Assembly: GCA_946410505.1 (NCBI GenBank)
Contig: CAMKAP010000093.1
Span: forward strand, 1-7,540
Source of the DNA: an uncultured Clostridia bacterium
GTDB lineage: Bacteria > Bacillota_A > Clostridia > Oscillospirales > Oscillospiraceae
Direction: 5' to 3'
DNA: 7,540 nt
Each line of letters opens with the position of its first letter. Within the stretch, counting starts at the first letter, position 1. Made by a program: the position numbers and the translations under genes. Below are positions 6,305-7,540 of the stretch, in pieces. The notes beneath the pieces were generated by a model that saw only the letters and a list, made by a program, of their open reading frames with translations, searched no databases and was not told the DNA's origin.

Positions 6305-7000
6305 ATGAAGAAGATCCTTGTTCTGGAGGACGAGGCCAATATCCGCAGCTTCGTCGTCATCAACCTGCGCCGCAGCGGCTACGAGCCCATCGAGGCCGAG
6401 ACCGGCAGCGAGGCGCTGGAGAAGCTCAAGGTCAACCCGGATATCTGTCTGGCGCTGCTGGATGTGATGCTGCCCGAGCCGGACATCGACGGCTTTGAGG
6501 TCTGCCGCCGCATCCGCGCCTCCGGCTCCAAGATGGGCATCATCATGCTCACCGCCAAGAGCCAGGAGATCGACAAGGTGACCGGTCTGATGACCGGTGC
6601 GGACGATTATGTGACCAAGCCCTTCTCTCCCGCCGAGCTCACCGCCCGCGTGGACGCGCTGGTCCGCCGTCTTGGGGTGGATGAGGACGACAAGGCCAAC
6701 ACCGAGATCGTGAGCGGCCCCTTCCTGCTCAACACCCGCAACCGCACGCTGGAGAAAAACGGCCAGCGTCTCAAGCTCACCCAGATCGAGTATCTGCTGA
6801 TGAAGCTCTTCATGGAAAACCCCGGCAAGGCCATGAGCCGCGAGGACATTCTCTCCGCCGTCTGGGGCAAGGACTTCTCCGGTGAGCTCAAGACCGTTGA
6901 CGTGAACATCCGCCGTCTGCGCATCAAGATCGAATCCGACCCCACCGAGCCCGAGTATCTGACCACGGTCTGGGGCTACGGGTATAAGTGGGGATACTAA
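6305..7000 (+). CDS. OmpR/PhoB-family two-component response regulator
   Basis: This 231-residue cytoplasmic DNA-binding regulator has a receiver domain at about 1-120. It carries the acidic pocket E8/D9, phosphoacceptor D53 in LLDVML, T83 in MLTAK and K105 in TKPF. The C-terminal winged-helix domain spans about 132-231 and includes LTQIEYLLMKLF, SREDILSAVWG, TVDVNIRRLRIKIE and the terminal WGYGYKW hairpin, all standard for the OmpR class. A small oddity is LPEPDIDGF at 56-64, where most homologues have LPGxDGF: a two-residue insertion just after the phosphorylation site. Phosphorylation by the kinase encoded at 7132 is expected from their pairing. The gene is separated from the kinase by 131 nt of strong secondary structure, unusual for such a pair. 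The stimulus and regulon cannot be read from the sequence, and similarity to PhoB, WalR or VanR alone does not settle the subtype. Confidence 0.95.
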   Translation: MKKILVLEDEANIRSFVVINLRRSGYEPIEAETGSEALEKLKVNPDICLALLDVMLPEPDIDGFEVCRRIRASGSKMGIIMLTAKSQEIDKVTGLMTGADDYVTKPFSPAELTARVDALVRRLGVDEDDKANTEIVSGPFLLNTRNRTLEKNGQRLKLTQIEYLLMKLFMENPGKAMSREDILSAVWGKDFSGELKTVDVNIRRLRIKIESDPTEPEYLTTVWGYGYKWGY

Positions 7001-7004
7001 CGTC

Positions 7005-7069
7005 AAAACAAGTGAGAGAGGTCAGGCAGCGGCCTGACGACCACTGCCATGACCGCCTCGCTTGTTTTT
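7005..7069 (+). terminator. Intercistronic hairpin with T-tract: terminator or attenuator between regulator and kinase
   Basis: The outer arms 7005-7016 and 7057-7068 pair over 12 bp with one G-U. The inner arms 7020-7029 and 7044-7054 pair over 10 bp with one bulged A. The 3' arm ends in TTTTT at 7065-7069, matching an intrinsic terminator four bases after the regulator's stop. A competing hairpin (GTCAGGC 7021-7027 with GCCTGAC 7032-7038, 4-nt loop) uses part of the same left arm. Partial read-through would lower kinase relative to regulator. Confidence 0.55.
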
Positions 7070-7074
7070 CCTCG

Positions 7075-7109
7075 CAGAAACAAACCCGCTGCGCTGGGCT
7101 TTGTTTCTG
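7075..7109 (+). repeat. Second intercistronic stem-loop before the kinase gene
   Basis: The arms CAGAAACAAA (7075-7084) and TTTGTTTCTG (7100-7109) are perfectly complementary over 10 bp. A further CCC/GGG pairing above a bulged C leaves an 8-nt loop. No T-tract follows, so it is not a typical terminator. It may protect processed kinase mRNA or limit access to the weak SD about 12 nt further on. Confidence 0.5.
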
Positions 7110-7131
7110 TACTATAAGGTAGGATTATGAA

Positions 7132-7540
7132 ATGTTCAAAAGTTTAAAGCTGCAGCTGATGATCTCGGGCGTGGCGTGCCTTGCGCTGCTGCTGCTGGCG
7201 GTCTGGCTGATCACACGGCACTACCTGTACACGGCCATCGCCGTGCTGGTGATCGTGTGCATGTACATCATTCTGGTGATCCTCTGGTTCTGGCGCTATG
7301 TCTCCGACCCGCTGGTGCGGCTGACGCGCTTTGCCGAGCATATCGCCCAGGGCAGCTACGGCAGCCAGATCGAGGCCGGAGGCGACGACGAGATCGGCCG
7401 GCTGACCGACCAGATCAACGACATGTCCCTGAAGGTCGCCCAGGCCGACAAGGCCAGGACCGATTTCATCTCCCAGGTATCCCACGAGCTGCGCACCCCG
7501 CTGACCGCCATCACCGGCTGGGCCGAGACCATCGCCTATG
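7132..7540 (+). CDS. Sensor histidine kinase, N-terminal part (runs off the right edge)
   Basis: Only the first 136 codons are in the window. Two hydrophobic helices (about residues 9-28 and 35-57) are separated by only RHYLYT, so there is virtually no extracellular sensor loop. A HAMP linker follows (about 57-110, with DPLVRLTRFAEHIAQGSY and a DDEIGRLTDQIN segment). The HisKA H-box is SQVSHELRTPLTAITGW, with phosphoacceptor H118. The ATP-binding domain is beyond the edge. The start at 7132 has a modest SD (AGG at 7121-7123, 8 nt away); the ATG at 7127 meets a stop after six codons. It should phosphorylate the regulator encoded just upstream. The short loop suggests sensing within the membrane or through a partner protein, as in intramembrane-sensing kinases; this is inferred from topology only. 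Confidence 0.93.
   Translation, partial: MFKSLKLQLMISGVACLALLLLAVWLITRHYLYTAIAVLVIVCMYIILVILWFWRYVSDPLVRLTRFAEHIAQGSYGSQIEAGGDDEIGRLTDQINDMSLKVAQADKARTDFISQVSHELRTPLTAITGWAETIAY

Noticed and set aside
6116..7006. Minus-strand open frame opposite the response regulator
   Set aside because: The regulator frame has all receiver and winged-helix motifs and a strong SD; the reverse product is compositionally odd and continues into the promoter gap.
7110..7118. Possible separate promoter for the histidine kinase (TACTATAAG)
   Set aside because: No -35 and no correctly spaced TG for an extended -10; read-through from the regulator gene is simpler.

Overview
The window looks like a chromosomal segment from a high-GC Firmicute, most likely an Oscillospiraceae/Ruminococcaceae-type clostridium. 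The reasons are the GC-rich coding sequence, Firmicute families (YlmH, YacP/Rae1-like NYN domain, STAS antagonist domain, PepT), SD sequences of the AGGAGG type, and AT-rich intergenic gaps packed with perfect hairpins. The taxon is an inference. I saw no tRNA, rRNA, CRISPR, IS or phage gene.

Layout. Positions 1-216 are non-coding and hold a run of palindromes and hairpins, including the probable terminator for the leftward genes. Four genes then run leftward (minus strand). In transcription order they are: a Tet(M)/EF-G-like translational GTPase fused to a C-terminal YacP/Rae1-like NYN nuclease domain (6103-3521); a YlmH-family S4 RNA-binding protein (3534-2788), overlapping it by 14 nt; peptidase T (2772-1558), 15 nt further on; and, after a 156-nt gap with its own extended -10 promoter, a STAS-domain/APH-like kinase fusion (1401-217). 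From a divergent gap of about 200 nt, an OmpR-type response regulator (6305-7000) runs rightward. It is followed by strong intercistronic hairpins and the start of its partner histidine kinase (7132 to beyond the right edge).

How they work together. The first three leftward genes look like one operon centred on the ribosome: a GTPase that should enter the A site, an attached nuclease domain of the type that cuts mRNA in the A site, and a YlmH protein of the type linked to stalled 50S/peptidyl-tRNA processing. PepT would recycle small peptides. I read this as a candidate ribosome-rescue or translation-surveillance module rather than tetracycline resistance. Its promoter is placed so that transcription should start at the A of the GTPase start codon, so the mRNA is probably leaderless. 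The right side is a conventional two-component pair with an unusual hairpin region between regulator and kinase.
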